31,119 nucleotides of DNA from Silene noctiflora (taxonomy: Eukaryota; Streptophyta; Magnoliopsida; Caryophyllales; Caryophyllaceae). This document shows, piece by piece, positions 11,677 to 25,340 of this stretch. Location: the NCBI GenBank assembly GCA_009801015.1, contig VHZZ01009475.1:5377-36495 (forward strand), in the 5' to 3' direction. The notes under the pieces are model-generated. The model ran no database searches and was not told where the DNA came from. It was given only the letters and a program-made list of their open reading frames with translations. Both the position numbers and the translations under genes were made by a program. Positions within the stretch are counted from its first letter, which is position 1. Each line of letters begins with the position of its first letter.

Positions 11677-12043
11677 GTACATGATGGCCAAGATAATTCT
11701 GTGCACAACACTATCTCATTTTAAGACTTTAACTTAACTTTATATGCATATGTAGAGGAGGAATCCGCTGTTATAAAGACAAAAAAATTGGCATCTAAAC
11801 TATGCAAGTGCTAAACATAATGGCAAAGTGCTCACACTTTTCACTCAGCAAAAGCTGAGCACTGGGGTAATGCTAAGTGAAACATGATGGCAAATTAATT
11901 CTGTGCACAATGTTAATCTCATGTTAAGACTTTAATGTAACTTTATATGCATATGTAGAGGTGGAATCCGCTGTTACAAAGACACACAATTTGGCATCTA
12001 AACTATGCAAGTGTAAACTCAATGGCAAAGTGCTCACACTTTT
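11636..12043. repeat. ~204-bp tandem duplication downstream of the HUA2-like stop codon
   Basis: Copy A (11636-11839) and copy B (11840-12043) share TTCACTCAGCAAAAGCTGAG, CACTGGGGTAATG, TTTATATGCATATGTAGAGG and GTGCTCACACTTTT, with scattered substitutions. The pair ends 25 bp short of the stop codon, so on the minus strand it would form the first part of the 3' UTR. Each copy carries one CTCAGC/GCTGAG hairpin derived from the SINE at 11565-11676. Confidence 0.88.
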
Positions 12044-12068
12044 CTGAAAGGGGACCTCAATATGATCC

Positions 12069-15000
12069 TTATACTGGCCTCCAATGATTGAGCAATGACA
12101 TATCAGGCCTAGAAGGTAACATCTGATTGAGTCCTGAGCAAGATCAAAAGTTAGAGTTAGTCACACAAACACCTACCCAAATCAAACTAAAAAAAATACT
12201 TATTTTACCTGAGGGGTTAGAAGAATTTGGAGCGGAGGAGTGATGTCCCAGGTTATTTGTCGGTGCCATCTCAGGAGGCCGAAAATACGCTGCAAATATA
12301 TTACCCAATTAAACTTTCGTAAACATCAAATAGCTAAAGACAATAAACTTGTAACAGTGTAAAAGTCAGTACAAACCAAACAACTAACATGCATACAAAC
12401 CCAAAACTACTTTGCATCAAAAGCAATCAACAATTAATGTCGAGAACTTATGGCATACGGAAAACGAAGGGGAGATTATATATAACCCTAAAATAATAAA
12501 ATAGAGTATCATGAAGCTAAACAACAGGAAGCTGAATGATGCATAAAAAGTAAGGCCTATTAAAAGTAGCGCAGTACAAACTAACTCTAGGACAATGGAA
12601 ACTGTGAAGACAACACCAGGAGCCTTATAATATGTCGCTATTAAGTGAATAATGGGAAGCAAATGCCCATATGTCTTTGTAGTCTCAAGAAAACACTTCA
12701 GCATGACATACGGGTCCAAGAAATGGAAAACATCCATAAATGTCGATTCTTGAACCATGAATAGACAATTAGAGCCACCAAACTGATTTGCAGATATAAA
12801 GGTACAATAAATTTACACCGTTGCAAGATTAAAATCAGCGCCTATAGTGAAAATACCTTTATAACTCAAAATGAGACTGATGTCAATGAGAGAATGTAAA
12901 ACATGAAAATCGCAGACGTCAGAAAATGTTGCTAAATGTGAAAATAATATTAAAATTTATAAGACCACAATGACGTATCACAATGGAATTGTTGTACATG
13001 TTATACATATGCAAGCATACAAAACCATGAAACATCAACCAACCATCTCTCATCACATTTCTTATAATGGACATCTATCATGCCTTTCAAGGCTTTCCGA
13101 TTCAGGTCACTGACAAATGTTATTCATTAGAGCAAACATGACCTCTTTTACACAGACCATAAGAAAGAAAATACCCATACCTTCCCCGCTAAGGGTAGTG
13201 ATTGGAAAAGATTGCGCCCGCGCTCCAGTAACCCATGTGTTATGACGATTATCTGCTTTATATTCAACATGGGTTGACCTCCATTGTTCATCATTAAATT
13301 GTCTCAAACCTTCTGAGTTAGAAGACGAAAATGGATGAGAAGGGGGTGGGGGAAAGGCAGGAAGATGGGAACGAGGATGAGGTAAATGCTGCTGAACTAC
13401 AGGCTTATTATATATGAATGAGCCTAAGGGAGGTTGAGGCAATGAGGGAGGTGGGAAAGCTCTCTGCCCAAATGTTGTCAGCGGTGGTTGAAACTGCTGA
13501 AACGATGGATCAGCTTGCGGTCCTGGATACATGTCAATTTGCCCATATTTAAGCGGCCTAGAAATGGATTCTCCAACAGGCACAAAACGGGACACCTCTT
13601 GTGAGGTATTCCCATCCATCTGAACAGCATGTCCCACCTGCAACAAAATTAAGAATAAACGCAGTAACATACTAAAACTATAATTATAATTATATGTAGG
13701 AAATACACAGCAGTATTCAGTGAATAAGTTGGTATGGGGGTGAAAGTACCTGTATTGAATGAAATTCTGCAGGAGGATGCAGTACCACCTGGGGAATCTC
13801 CGAAAGTTGCAACGAAACTAAAGGCTGAAGGTTGCCAGCTTGAGGTGGGNNNNNNNNNNNNNNNNNNNNNNNNNNNNNNNNNNNNNNNNNNNNNNNNNNN
13901 NNNNNNNNNNNNNNNNNNNNNNNNNNNNNNNNNNNNNNNNNNNNNNNNNNNNNNNNNNNNNNNNNNNNNNNNNNNNNNNNNNNNNNNNNNNNNNNNNNNN
14001 NNNNNNNNNNNNNNNNNNNNNNNNNNNNNNNNNNNNNNNNNNNNNNNNNNNNNNNNNNNNNNNNNNNNNNNNNNNNNNNNNNNNNNNNNNNNNNNNNNNN
14101 NNNNNNNNNNNNNNNNNNNNNNNNNNNNNNNNNNNNNNNNNNNNNNNNNNNNNNNNNNNNNGGTGAAGAGGGAAGAGGGGGAAGTGGGGGTGGAGATTCA
14201 AGAGGTAATGGAGGAGAACCATCAGATGATGGGGATTCAACTACATTATCAATCAAGGTCTCCACTTCAGTATCCATTTGCATTTCTTGTTCATCTTTCT
14301 TCGAAAAATCACAGAGAGATAAAGCTCCAGCCTTATGGTGCCCAGAAACATCTTCCATCTCAAGCTCACCATCCACATCCTCCAAGATATGGTGACAATT
14401 GTCATTTGGTATAATTTCGACTGTTTCTGGCCCTACTGAAGCATTGGAGCATGCCTGCAGTGGCAATGACTCAGATTGATAGTGAGTAGTACTTGGAACA
14501 TCATCCTCATCTTCGTCATCATCAATAAACCCATGAGTGGATAAAAATCCAGGCAAATTGAAGGTAGCATTGCTGCACCCACAGTAAAAATTATTTCCAT
14601 CAGAATATAGATATCATAATAAGCTGAATTATCAGGAGTATCACCTCAAGATGTGAACATGCATGGTGCTATATCAATCAAGGATTTCAAACCAGAAAGC
14701 CCTACGTTAATTATGTTAGAAGTAATAGGAATATTTATAATAGTTGGGCCTCAACCATTACCTTAGGTTTTGGTTGAGACGGTTCATCTATCAAGAAGAA
14801 GATAAACTGGAAGTTGTGCAGAAACGGGAAAGAATACAACGGTAGAGTATGATAAACAGATAGCTGAGAGTGACTAACACAAAGACTTCCCACCCAAATC
14901 CTTAATCTTCCACGGGGATGCAACTTCAGCAGAAACGGCTGATGCAAAGCTCAAATTTGTCAACCCCGTAGTCAGCATAAAGCAGCTAACTTTCTACCAA

Positions 15001-18000
15001 ACAGTCTTCCCAAAAATGTAAATAAAATAAAAGTTTTTGGGGTGACAAAAACGGAGACGAAGTTGTTAAAAGACGACAACATGGTTACCATAGGCATGGT
15101 AGCGACGAGCAAGATACAACCCTCAAGTGGGCAAGAACCTTACAGAATAGCTCTTTCCTTAGTCTGCTATATATTGAACGATGTATGATTCTACTATTAA
15201 GCAATTGAATTGTGTAGTTTATACAAACCTAGCTTACGCTTTTTACTTAAGCGGAATGTGTGCAAAATTTCAGATGGAAAAAGCACCTCAAGACGATGAA
15301 GCCATTATAACAAAACAATTGAAGCATGAGATAGAGTATTGAATGAAAAGATCCCAAAAAAATTGACCTAATCACGGGGATTAATCATCTTAACTATGAT
15401 TGAAGGAAAATAAAAATAAATAAATTTACATAGCAGCCTGTAACAGGATGGAGGAGCATATTGAAAAAACCAACCTTCCATACTCATCTACAAGCATCCC
15501 CTCCATTTCTCTTATAGGATCATCCACAGAACGATTAGCTTTTGACGGCCGTTTAAAGGAAATTCCATTACTTGTCTCGTCATTTGACCCTTCTATACCA
15601 TCTATGAAGCGCTGAAGGACTGACTCTGGCAAGATCTTTCTTTGAAGCCACAATCGCAAGACCTGAAATTTCAGCAAATCCATAAGGTTGACAAAAATGA
15701 AATAAGATGTTAAAAGCTCCTATTATGTGGTTTATCTACATGACCACATGTGAGTGTCCCACTTGACAAAATGAGGAGGGAGTTCAGTAGTTCACTACTT
15801 TGTAAGGAGTTACTCCTCGCATCACCAATTTGTTTTATGATGGAACTTTTTTGGGTTTATGAAGTGGGCTCTTTCTCCTCTTTATGGGTATTGCCCACAC
15901 CATTTTCATGAATTTAACATATGCTGAAAACATCATAATATGTACCTTTAAGCATTGCCGACGGTTTTCACGAGCATTAGGACCAGCCGGAGCAGCTGCG
16001 TCTAGAATGCGAGGCAATGCTGCTTGAACAGTAGGCAAATATGATGCCCCTGCAATACCTTTTTGACTATGAGAACACTGGGTAATGGAGTCTACAAGGA
16101 AAAAGAGATCCACTCGATGATGCAAGTTTGACTCATTTTCCAGCTTACGAAGCAGCAGATCCACAACCTGCAGATTAAATCACACGCCCGATAATCTCTC
16201 TAATGATCACATAGGTAGATTCTAGAACCACAAAATTAGCGTGATAAGCTTACGTCAAGGCCAAACATAAACCTGACACCAATAGACAAAAAATAAGGCA
16301 TAACTGTAACTTCTATTTAGAAATGTACCATATAGAAGAACAGAAATACTAACATTTCCTCTTACAATATTGTAAGACAGATTTACAAGATAAAGGGCAA
16401 GCAATAGTACAAGATGGCAACTGTACAGTCCATACAGCTTTGACCTTTAGCCCAAAGCACTTCAGACAGTGTCCTGTTAGCAACTTCCCAACCCTCACAA
16501 AATAAGCAATCCCTTCTTAAAGATTCCATAAAAAGCTCAATACTGAAAAGAACACAACACTCTCCTTTATCTCTGAAAATTTGAGAAGTAAGATAACTCC
16601 CAATAGAATAGACCATAGCCCAATACTTACTTTGAAACCCCAAACAACTGCCCCCGCCTTCTTATGAACAAAACTGCAGTAGCAGAAGATGGAAAAACCA
16701 TTTACTCTCCGAAAAAAATACAGATACCAGCAGGTCTGCAGGTGTAACCCATTAGAACATTTAATCAAATACAGTCTCCAAAATAGGAATTTATCTTCAT
16801 AACAAGGTCACCCAGATAAATGTAAAGGGATGCTATTCGCTCCAACACCCAACGAATCGCGAATCGATACGATCGTATCAATTCGTGATTCGTTAGCGAA
16901 TCGATACGGCCCAATTCGTTACGAATTCGCCCAAAAGGAGCGAATCAAAATACTTTGCTAAAACAATGAAATGCGAAGAAAAAAGTGAAGTATAGCAGGA
17001 TACTTNCAATTATTTTGAAATCAGAGCACAATATTTTGATGTTTTAGTCCAACAAATACTAATTTTATCATGAAGTTAGTAGATTTAGCTTATGGGATTT
17101 TTTAGGTTTTGATGGTAGAAANGATTCAAAGGAATATTGAGTTGGGATCAACGAAGAAGATGAAGATTGGACGAAGAAGATGAAGTTGTGTGGTACTGTG
17201 GTCACCATTTGTGTGATAGAAGATGAGTTGAATGGTTTGACACTTTGACGTTNNNGNANNTNANATGAATTGAATGGTTTTCTTGGGTTTTGATACTACT
17301 TTTCATTATTTAATAGGAGCCCTTAGATTACAAATCAGTATTCCTTTGTGCCTTTTCTGCTATAGATAGGTGGGAAGTTCAATTACTCCTAGTAGTTTTA
17401 CGCCTTTTCTTTTCCAAAATCTTTTTGTACATTAATTTCTTTATCATTAATTAANAANTTTCTAAATTTAATTTTTTTATTTTATTCGTTTAGTACATTA
17501 AGCGAATCGATATGTACTAGCGAATTATGTTATTTATAATACGCTCAACGAATCAGATACGCTAAATAGAGCAAATCGCGAATTCGTATTACGAACTCGT
17601 ATCGAGCGTATTACGAATCCGGTAACCCTGGCTTCTCCTGTCCCCGGTCATGAAGATTTAAACATGAAAAAAAAAATGCAATGCTTTCTTTAAAGAAGCC
17701 TTCCTGAATGAAAAAATGCAAAGGATTATACTAAGAACCTTTCGTACAAATGTGATAGTACTGTTGAACTGCTATACCAGAACCCCACCAACGAATGATC
17801 GAATTCAACTGTTAAAAATCAGCAGATATAACCACAACAGCAACACAAAATGGAGGAAAATGTGTGCAATTAAACATCCCCAACCTTGATGGCTAAATTT
17901 CAAGAGCATCGGCTTCACCAACAAACCTCACATATAAGGCATCACAGAGTTATCAAAAGCCAGACTAGGGAGATTACAGATGGCACATCAAACACCTCAT

Positions 18001-21000
18001 TTTCCACCCAAGGAGGACCCTTCTTGCAATAGCTAAGGGCAAAAGATGCATTCATTTCCACTTGCTTAACAGTTAAATTTTTATACCATGGATGTAGGTT
18101 GAACGACTAGAAGACACGACATTACAAGAATAGATCAAAATAAAGGATTCCTGTCATTTCACAACACTGACAATTCAACAACTAAATGTAAAAACAAAAA
18201 AGAAAAAAGAGTAGAAGACTGACTTTGTCATTTTCTAAGAACTCCTATGTTCTCAAAAGTAAAGACCAAGGGTCTAAGTGTCTACGCCTTCCGTTTTGCT
18301 GAAGGGGGTTCCCCATTCAAACTAGGTCAATAAGAATGAACTAGAAAGTAGAAACAGGTGGTCTGAAACGCTAGATCAGTGACTTCAGTCCCTAAACAAC
18401 AATTTTACTTTGAGATTTTGCTTCATTTTCTAAGAACTTCTACGTTCTCAACGGTAAGTGTTTAATTCCTTCTTTTTGCTTAAGAGGTTCCCCATTCACA
18501 ACATAGGTCAATAAGAATGAACTAGAAACAGGTGGTCAGAAACTCTAGTTCAATGACTTCAGTCCCTAAACGACAATTTAATTTGAGATATTATAACAAA
18601 AACACCAATATAATATATAATAGATAGTAATATGAATACTCAGACTAACCTCATTAGCAATTCCATGCCTGGCACAATCAATTGCAAGGCGAGTAGCACG
18701 GCCAATACTTTCCTTAGTCCTTGATAGCGTCTCAATCATTCCTTCAAAAGCATCACGAACAACTACTGTCTCTGTTCCGCCGCTAAGAGTACTTCCAGTA
18801 GATGGAATTCCCAAACTCAGTTCCTTTTCTTCATGTTCTTTGTACCCCGACCGTATAGCACGAAACGATGGAGAAGAAAAAGATCCGAGAGATTTGACTC
18901 CCTTGCCATCATGTTGTGTCACATTGACCTCACCAGAACGAACAGCCAGGCTTGTAGAAGATGGACTTGGATTCCTCCCTGAACGATTTGCACTGGCTAC
19001 CGTCACAACATCTCCGCCACCAGAAGGAACATTTTGCAAACGAGTTTGTCGCTTTTTGGCCTGAGCTATTAAATTCTTCATCGATTTTTCCGATGCTTTT
19101 GAATCCGCCACAGAACCTGATTTATCTCCAGTATCTTCCAATCTATTATTTTCGAGGATAAAAATGACAAAATCAAACAAGGCTATAAAAACAACATTTG
19201 CGGGAAAAAAGTTTAAATAAAAATTTAAGAACCTTTTTTCAGGCTCTGGGGCATGGTCCTTGACGATTTCTACAGATACTGCTGGCTCAATCACCATCAC
19301 ACCTACTCTAGGTGGAATTCTAGCGCTCTCTCCAGAAATTGGTTTTCTAAATTTCTGAGAAGAAACTTGGCTCTGAGAAGAGATTGGTTCACCAGATCTA
19401 TAATTTCGATCTTTACCTAACATTAATTGAGCCTTACCATGATGAGCTGCATTTGTCACCCTATTGGATGGTTTATTAGACCGTTGTGGGTCAACTGATT
19501 TTCTAATGGAAGCAACAGCTTGGGGAGACTTTAATGGAGAAATGAAATGTGTCTTACTCTCCTTCACTACACGGTTGTCCAACCCTGGACTATGAGACAC
19601 ATTTGCCTTAGTAGAACTGTCAACCTTCTGTGACAAAATCACATCAAGAGAAGACTCCGCAATTGGATTAGCACAATTAGATGATTCATGTTTCTCAGTG
19701 ATCTTCTTTGCAGAATCTGAGGTTAACACAGACGAACTAACTTTACCGCCATATTTCACGGAACTACGATGAATTGGGGTTTTAGGCTCATCATCATTAT
19801 CATCATCACACAACTGAACAGCTCTTCTTTTCTTTGGTACATCATTACTAATACTTACGATACCCAAACTTCTTTTACCATCATGATACACTGAATCCAA
19901 TGCATGGTGACGAGACTTTGCTGCTGGTGGAATGGCTTCCTCATCAACCATCTCTGTCTCCAAGCCCCTTTTTTCATTCTTAGGGACTGAACCGTTGGTG
20001 GCATCACTCATCTGGTCTACAAGTTTAGCCTTCTTCACAGATAATGATTGATCACTGCCAGTTTGGCTATTCTTCTGCCCAGTTTGGCTATTCTTCTGCC
20101 TCAGATGTCTACTATCTATATGACCTTCAGGACTAGTAACCAAATTCTGTTGGGAACTTTTAGCAACATCGGACAACTTGGTGCCTTTAAACAGGCTCTT
20201 TGAGCCCTTCCCTTGGGAGTTCAACTCAAACTTATTTAAATTTGAAGCCAATCGTCTAGCGTGCTCACCACCTGAAAATTTCCTGAACGCATTGTTCCCC
20301 ATAGACCAGCCAGATTTAGGATCATCAGCATGACAGACTACACCCTCAACCTTTCTTTTTTCCCCAACCTTTAGATCCTTAGACTTATCATTAATTAATG
20401 ACTTCTTGCTCTCATTTTGAACATGGGCAGGAGAAAAACTATCTGATTCCTTTTTCAATTTAATTTTCTCATGTCTATCCGCAGTAGAATCTTTCATAGC
20501 AGCAGTCTGTTTATCTCCCATAGCCAAATCCTCAAACAAATAAGCACGGTCTAGAACGGAATTAATCTCACACAATTCTTCGGATTTTAGAACTTTAGTC
20601 GACTCTACATGGGACTCATTGATTTTTGCATCGTTAAGACTCAACGCATCAGGTCTATGAGCTCCTTTGATATCCCCACGTTTTCGCAACTCTTCAAAGG
20701 CCACACATATTTCCTTCACAGCTTGGGCAAAGTATTTCACGGTTTTTCCTTTGCACCTATCCAATAACTTAGTCTTTGTCTCACTTGTAAATGCTTGAAT
20801 ATCCGCTGGAGCAACAAAAGCTCTGCATAAGAAAACAGAAGAGCGCGAAGAATCTTATTAACATTGCATCTTATAGTTTGCAGCACAAAGGTAATGCATG
20901 CTATCTTTAGGTCAAGAATAAATGATACGAACAAAAATCAGAAAAGAATCCAACAGGACATTATCAGTCGCTTCTATGATATACATATGAAGGGTGCACA

Positions 21001-24000
21001 ATAAAATGTAACACAGTTAACCACAAAAATCAAGTGGCAAGAGGGCAAGCAAACAAGAAAAAAGCAATAACTCAATTGCATCATAAAACATTTAAGAACA
21101 ACATGAGTAGCTTCAGAACGTAGTCAACTGCCCAGAATGAATGGCATAATGAGATTCTTCTACTCCATAATATCACAGGAAATCGTCATAAAAATTGAAT
21201 TATCGCAGAGACCATTACCTCCATATACATAGCATAAGGTTTTTGGTAATCGGATGTCTACTGCATTGGCAAAATTTTATAAAGTTTGGGACACAGACCT
21301 ACCAAGTCCAGCATAAGAGCATTGATGGGAAATACTAAATAATCTCTGGGATCCACCAACAAAAAGACAACGCCAACACAAGCAGCATATAATTGAGCTG
21401 CCCAATGTTAGGATCTTGTCAAAAATTTGAGGTTAGGAAGATAATCTTTTATCAGGAAATCTAATCAATGCAAAAACATGATAAAAGATGAAACTTGAGA
21501 TGAATTTCAACTAGCAGAAAAAAATCTTCCAGCATAAATGAAAACTGACAAACTTCTAATATCAGCAAAATTAACAATGACCAGGAAAGCAAGGGAAGAA
21601 AACACATACTCTGAAAACCTCACTCTCACAGAAGCTATCCTTGTTTGACAAGCAAACAAGTATAAGAAACAAAGGTTACAAGTTCTAGCAATTAGTATGT
21701 CGAGAAACCGTTGTAAACATTTCACCACTATTATATCAATTAGTCTGGCTATCAATACGAATAATGTTCCTTGCTGTAATAAAATGGTGGCAATGTTGGT
21801 GAATAGAAACAAATAAAGCAAGTATCAACTTATTAGGACATTTTGTATGGGTCAGCCAAAAATAGAAGGCGACAATATTTCAGGTAAGAGATAGTACACA
21901 AAGAAGGGGAAAGAGAGGGAGCGCCAAGCGAAATATTTGTTTCTCAAAGCATACATTTAGGACTTTATGTGTCTTCGTATTTATGGTATAAAATAAGCCT
22001 AGTTCTGACCGTTGGTTGAGTTTTCTTCCTTTTCTGGATGAATTCCTGCTTTATAGCATAATTTGTCCAGCTCGACCTTTCTACAAGGGTGTCACCTCTA
22101 GATGAATTTGATGCATAAGTGTCACCCACTTGGTATCATTTTTATTTATCATTCTCCACAACAACATTACCTAGTGCCTCAAGGGCACCCGCAAATTGCA
22201 AGGTAAGGGGGGTTACATGTACGCAGCCTTATCCTTGTGCTAGCAACACAAAGAGGCTGTTTGCCAATGACCCAAAATGAAAAATGCACCAAGAGCTGCA
22301 TCGAATGACCGTCAACTCATGATAAAAAGAAGAGCAAACAGTTTAGTGAGCCATTTTGCTATATTCCATCATAATCCAAAATCTAAGAATAATGAGTCTT
22401 TAACTTCATTGAAAATGGAAACAAAACTCTTTCACTTCCTAACCAATCAATAAGATATGATTTTAATAGCATGCACAAACGACAAAAGTCCAAAAGATAT
22501 GCAGTATATCCGGTTGAACAAAACAAAACTCAGCTTTCCAAAGCTAGAGTACTAATGGAGGTCAATTGTCTCATATAACATAAACTATGCCAAAGTTCTA
22601 AAATATTTCAGATTCTGTATTGAAAGAATAATTTAAGCATCGTCCACCAATAACAGCATAAACCATGGTCAATTGACTTGATTGTAACAAAAAATATGTC
22701 AGCAGACAGCAATATCAAAAGAGACACTCTCCGATTTGTCTTTAGAAACTGAAAGTCATACCTCAGAAGCATGAACTACAGTGAAAGAAAATAGGTGCTG
22801 GTGCCACAGCTCCAAACCCAAAAGATTCAAAAGCAGTTGAAGTGTCGTTATTAAATAATCAATCTCAAAGCGGAAAATGAAATAATGGAACTTCGTTAGA
22901 TTTTTGTCTTAGTCATCGTCACCATTGTTCCAAGATTATGACTACCACAGCAATTGAAAGTAAAAAGGAAGTTCTTACAACGAAAAAATCTGTGGTATTC
23001 AAGTAAAAAACAGACAAAATACTTGTTCGTAAGAGAAAATTATCATTTAACAAAAACACTGTTTGCAGGAAGAGGCGGTAATATTACCCAAAAAAAGGCC
23101 TAATTCAATTAACACGTGATTGGAATTTTTTATGTTCACCCACAGCCTTACTCCATAAAAAAGAATTTATTTTCCATCCTCAAGAAGCACACATAAGCTA
23201 CCAACATGCATTTGTATATACATATCCCTAAATTAGTTACGGGCCAACACGTTCCTTTAGTTTTAATTCTAACAATTTTTTGATGATTTCTGTACCTAAA
23301 ATGGAATTTGGGCAGGGGCTTTCCGACACGAGACAATAAGAAGAGATTCTTAAGACCATAATTTTTTAACAAGTAAACATAAGACCATAATAGTAACATG
23401 GTTACATTAATAGTTACGCAACCACTTCCCCTTTAATATTTTGAGGAAAGCAAACATCGTTAGATCGTACAAAACTACAAATATCATTAATAGATACGGA
23501 GTACTTTTTATTAGAGGAATATCCTATCTATATTTTTCCATCCAACAACGCCTACAAAACCAAGAAATTTATAAATTGCTTTAACTTCTAATCGGCAGAT
23601 CGGTTATTGATTTTATTCGTGTTTTCAATAAGAAGTCCTAGGTTTACAAATAACAGTTCAGGAGTTGGTTTTATCAAATTGTGTCCGGATTGGACTTTTT
23701 TTGAAGTGCTTTAGGCGAAAGCCTAGCAACCTTCCTCCAAGCAATTACTTAATCATTTCCTTTTTAAGAAACCACCACTACTCACATGTCCAGTCAACTT
23801 CTTAACGTCTTACTATGCACAAGAGAGGCATAAAAAAAGCTTAGAGTGTCGTACAAAATCAATCAAGAATTTCTTTCAAAAATTGAAATTGATAGATGTC
23901 ACACAATGTCCCTACATAAAACCAAAAAAAAAAAAAGAAAAAAAAAATCTTCTACTTTTCTTCCTAAGAAGTCACAGCAACCTTTATTTCTAATATATAT

Positions 24001-25273
24001 TTATTTATCAACCCACAAACTCAAAAGTGGAAATTACATGGAGAATGGCATCAAATGACTCCTAATTCTGAATAGCAGAAGTGCGGACTGTCTAGTGCGC
24101 CATTTTTATTTCTTCCAACATACTACAACACCAGGCATAATGAGGTTTTGGCTTCCATGATGCACTATACCTCATATATCGACCATCTTTCCTAGTTATG
24201 TGCAGCCTCCTAAAAAAACACGTCTGGAAAGAATGATCGGCCAAGGAATATGTTTATATAGTTTAAGAGAAATTACTCATAGCTTGGCAAAAGTGTTTCC
24301 TCCTACTCCATCATCCATTCCGCCTTACAGTCATTTGATGAGTTTTCCTACTTTCTCTTCAAGGACAAAACACTCTTTCGTATGCCAAAACAGCGAGTGC
24401 GACACGGATAAGTTAGTGGATGTCTAACAAAAATGAACGGTTTTCAAAATTCAAATTTATTTTGAAATACGTTTTCAGAAAAGAGCTCTGGCTTGCACAT
24501 GGTTCTAAATATCGGCCGCAATACCGAAAGCCGGTTGATTTATCAAAGTTTTGAAGATTATCATGATCGCATTTTGAGTTGGTATCGGCTTCAATTATAG
24601 CGAAACAGACGGAGGATAAACTGAAAAGAATTATTCCGAGATAAAGTCTCGTGCAAAGATTTGTTACAATGGGCTTGCCTCTCAAAAATTGAAACTTACA
24701 TAAATCAATATTTACTTCCGCCAAACACAACTTTTACAAGTTTACTTTCATTATGCTTGAACTAATTATTAGAGATAGAAGAAGATACAAAAGTTGCCTA
24801 AAACGAAAAAATACAAAATCAATTTATTTTTGGTAAGGATCAAAATCACATATAAGTGCACGCAGTGTTCAATTTATGATTTTAGAGAGCATAAAAAAAT
24901 AAGAGGACGTCTGCGTTAACCAGTAACCAGTACCATATTGCACTGCAGCTTGTTCAACTGAAAGAACAAATAGGTCAACAGTAACCGTAATCCATGATGT
25001 GCATATTTATGTAACATATCTCAACTAAAAGTATAGTAATAGTGCAATATAGCATGTGTAAGTAAAAGATCAGAAACGTTTACAACAATCATAATGTCTA
25101 AGGTAAATATCTTATAGAATTTATAAAGCTGTAAGATTTAACCCAACAGCCTCACATAACCATGTCTAGCTGACATGCTGACTTACATTTCTTGAGTTCC
25201 AAAAAACTGAACGAGATATTTTTTGGGGTCAGGAGTTCGCTCCCAATCTTCCGGTCTACTAACCTGAAAAATA

Positions 25274-25340
<67 letters not shown>

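Noticed and set aside
12417..12758. 113-codon hydrophobic minus-strand open frame
   Set aside because: It lies wholly inside intron 8 of the HUA2-like gene, is AT-driven and shows no domain.
13734..14414. 226-codon plus-strand open frame across the N gap
   Set aside because: It is the antisense shadow of HUA2-like exon 7; nearly two thirds of it is N and the flanks match the HUA2 tail on the other strand.
25275..25337. Poly(A) run as the tail of a retroposed sequence
   Set aside because: The sequence before it is HUA2-like exon 2 with its splice acceptor, not a processed transcript, and no target duplication is seen; a homopolymer microsatellite fits better.
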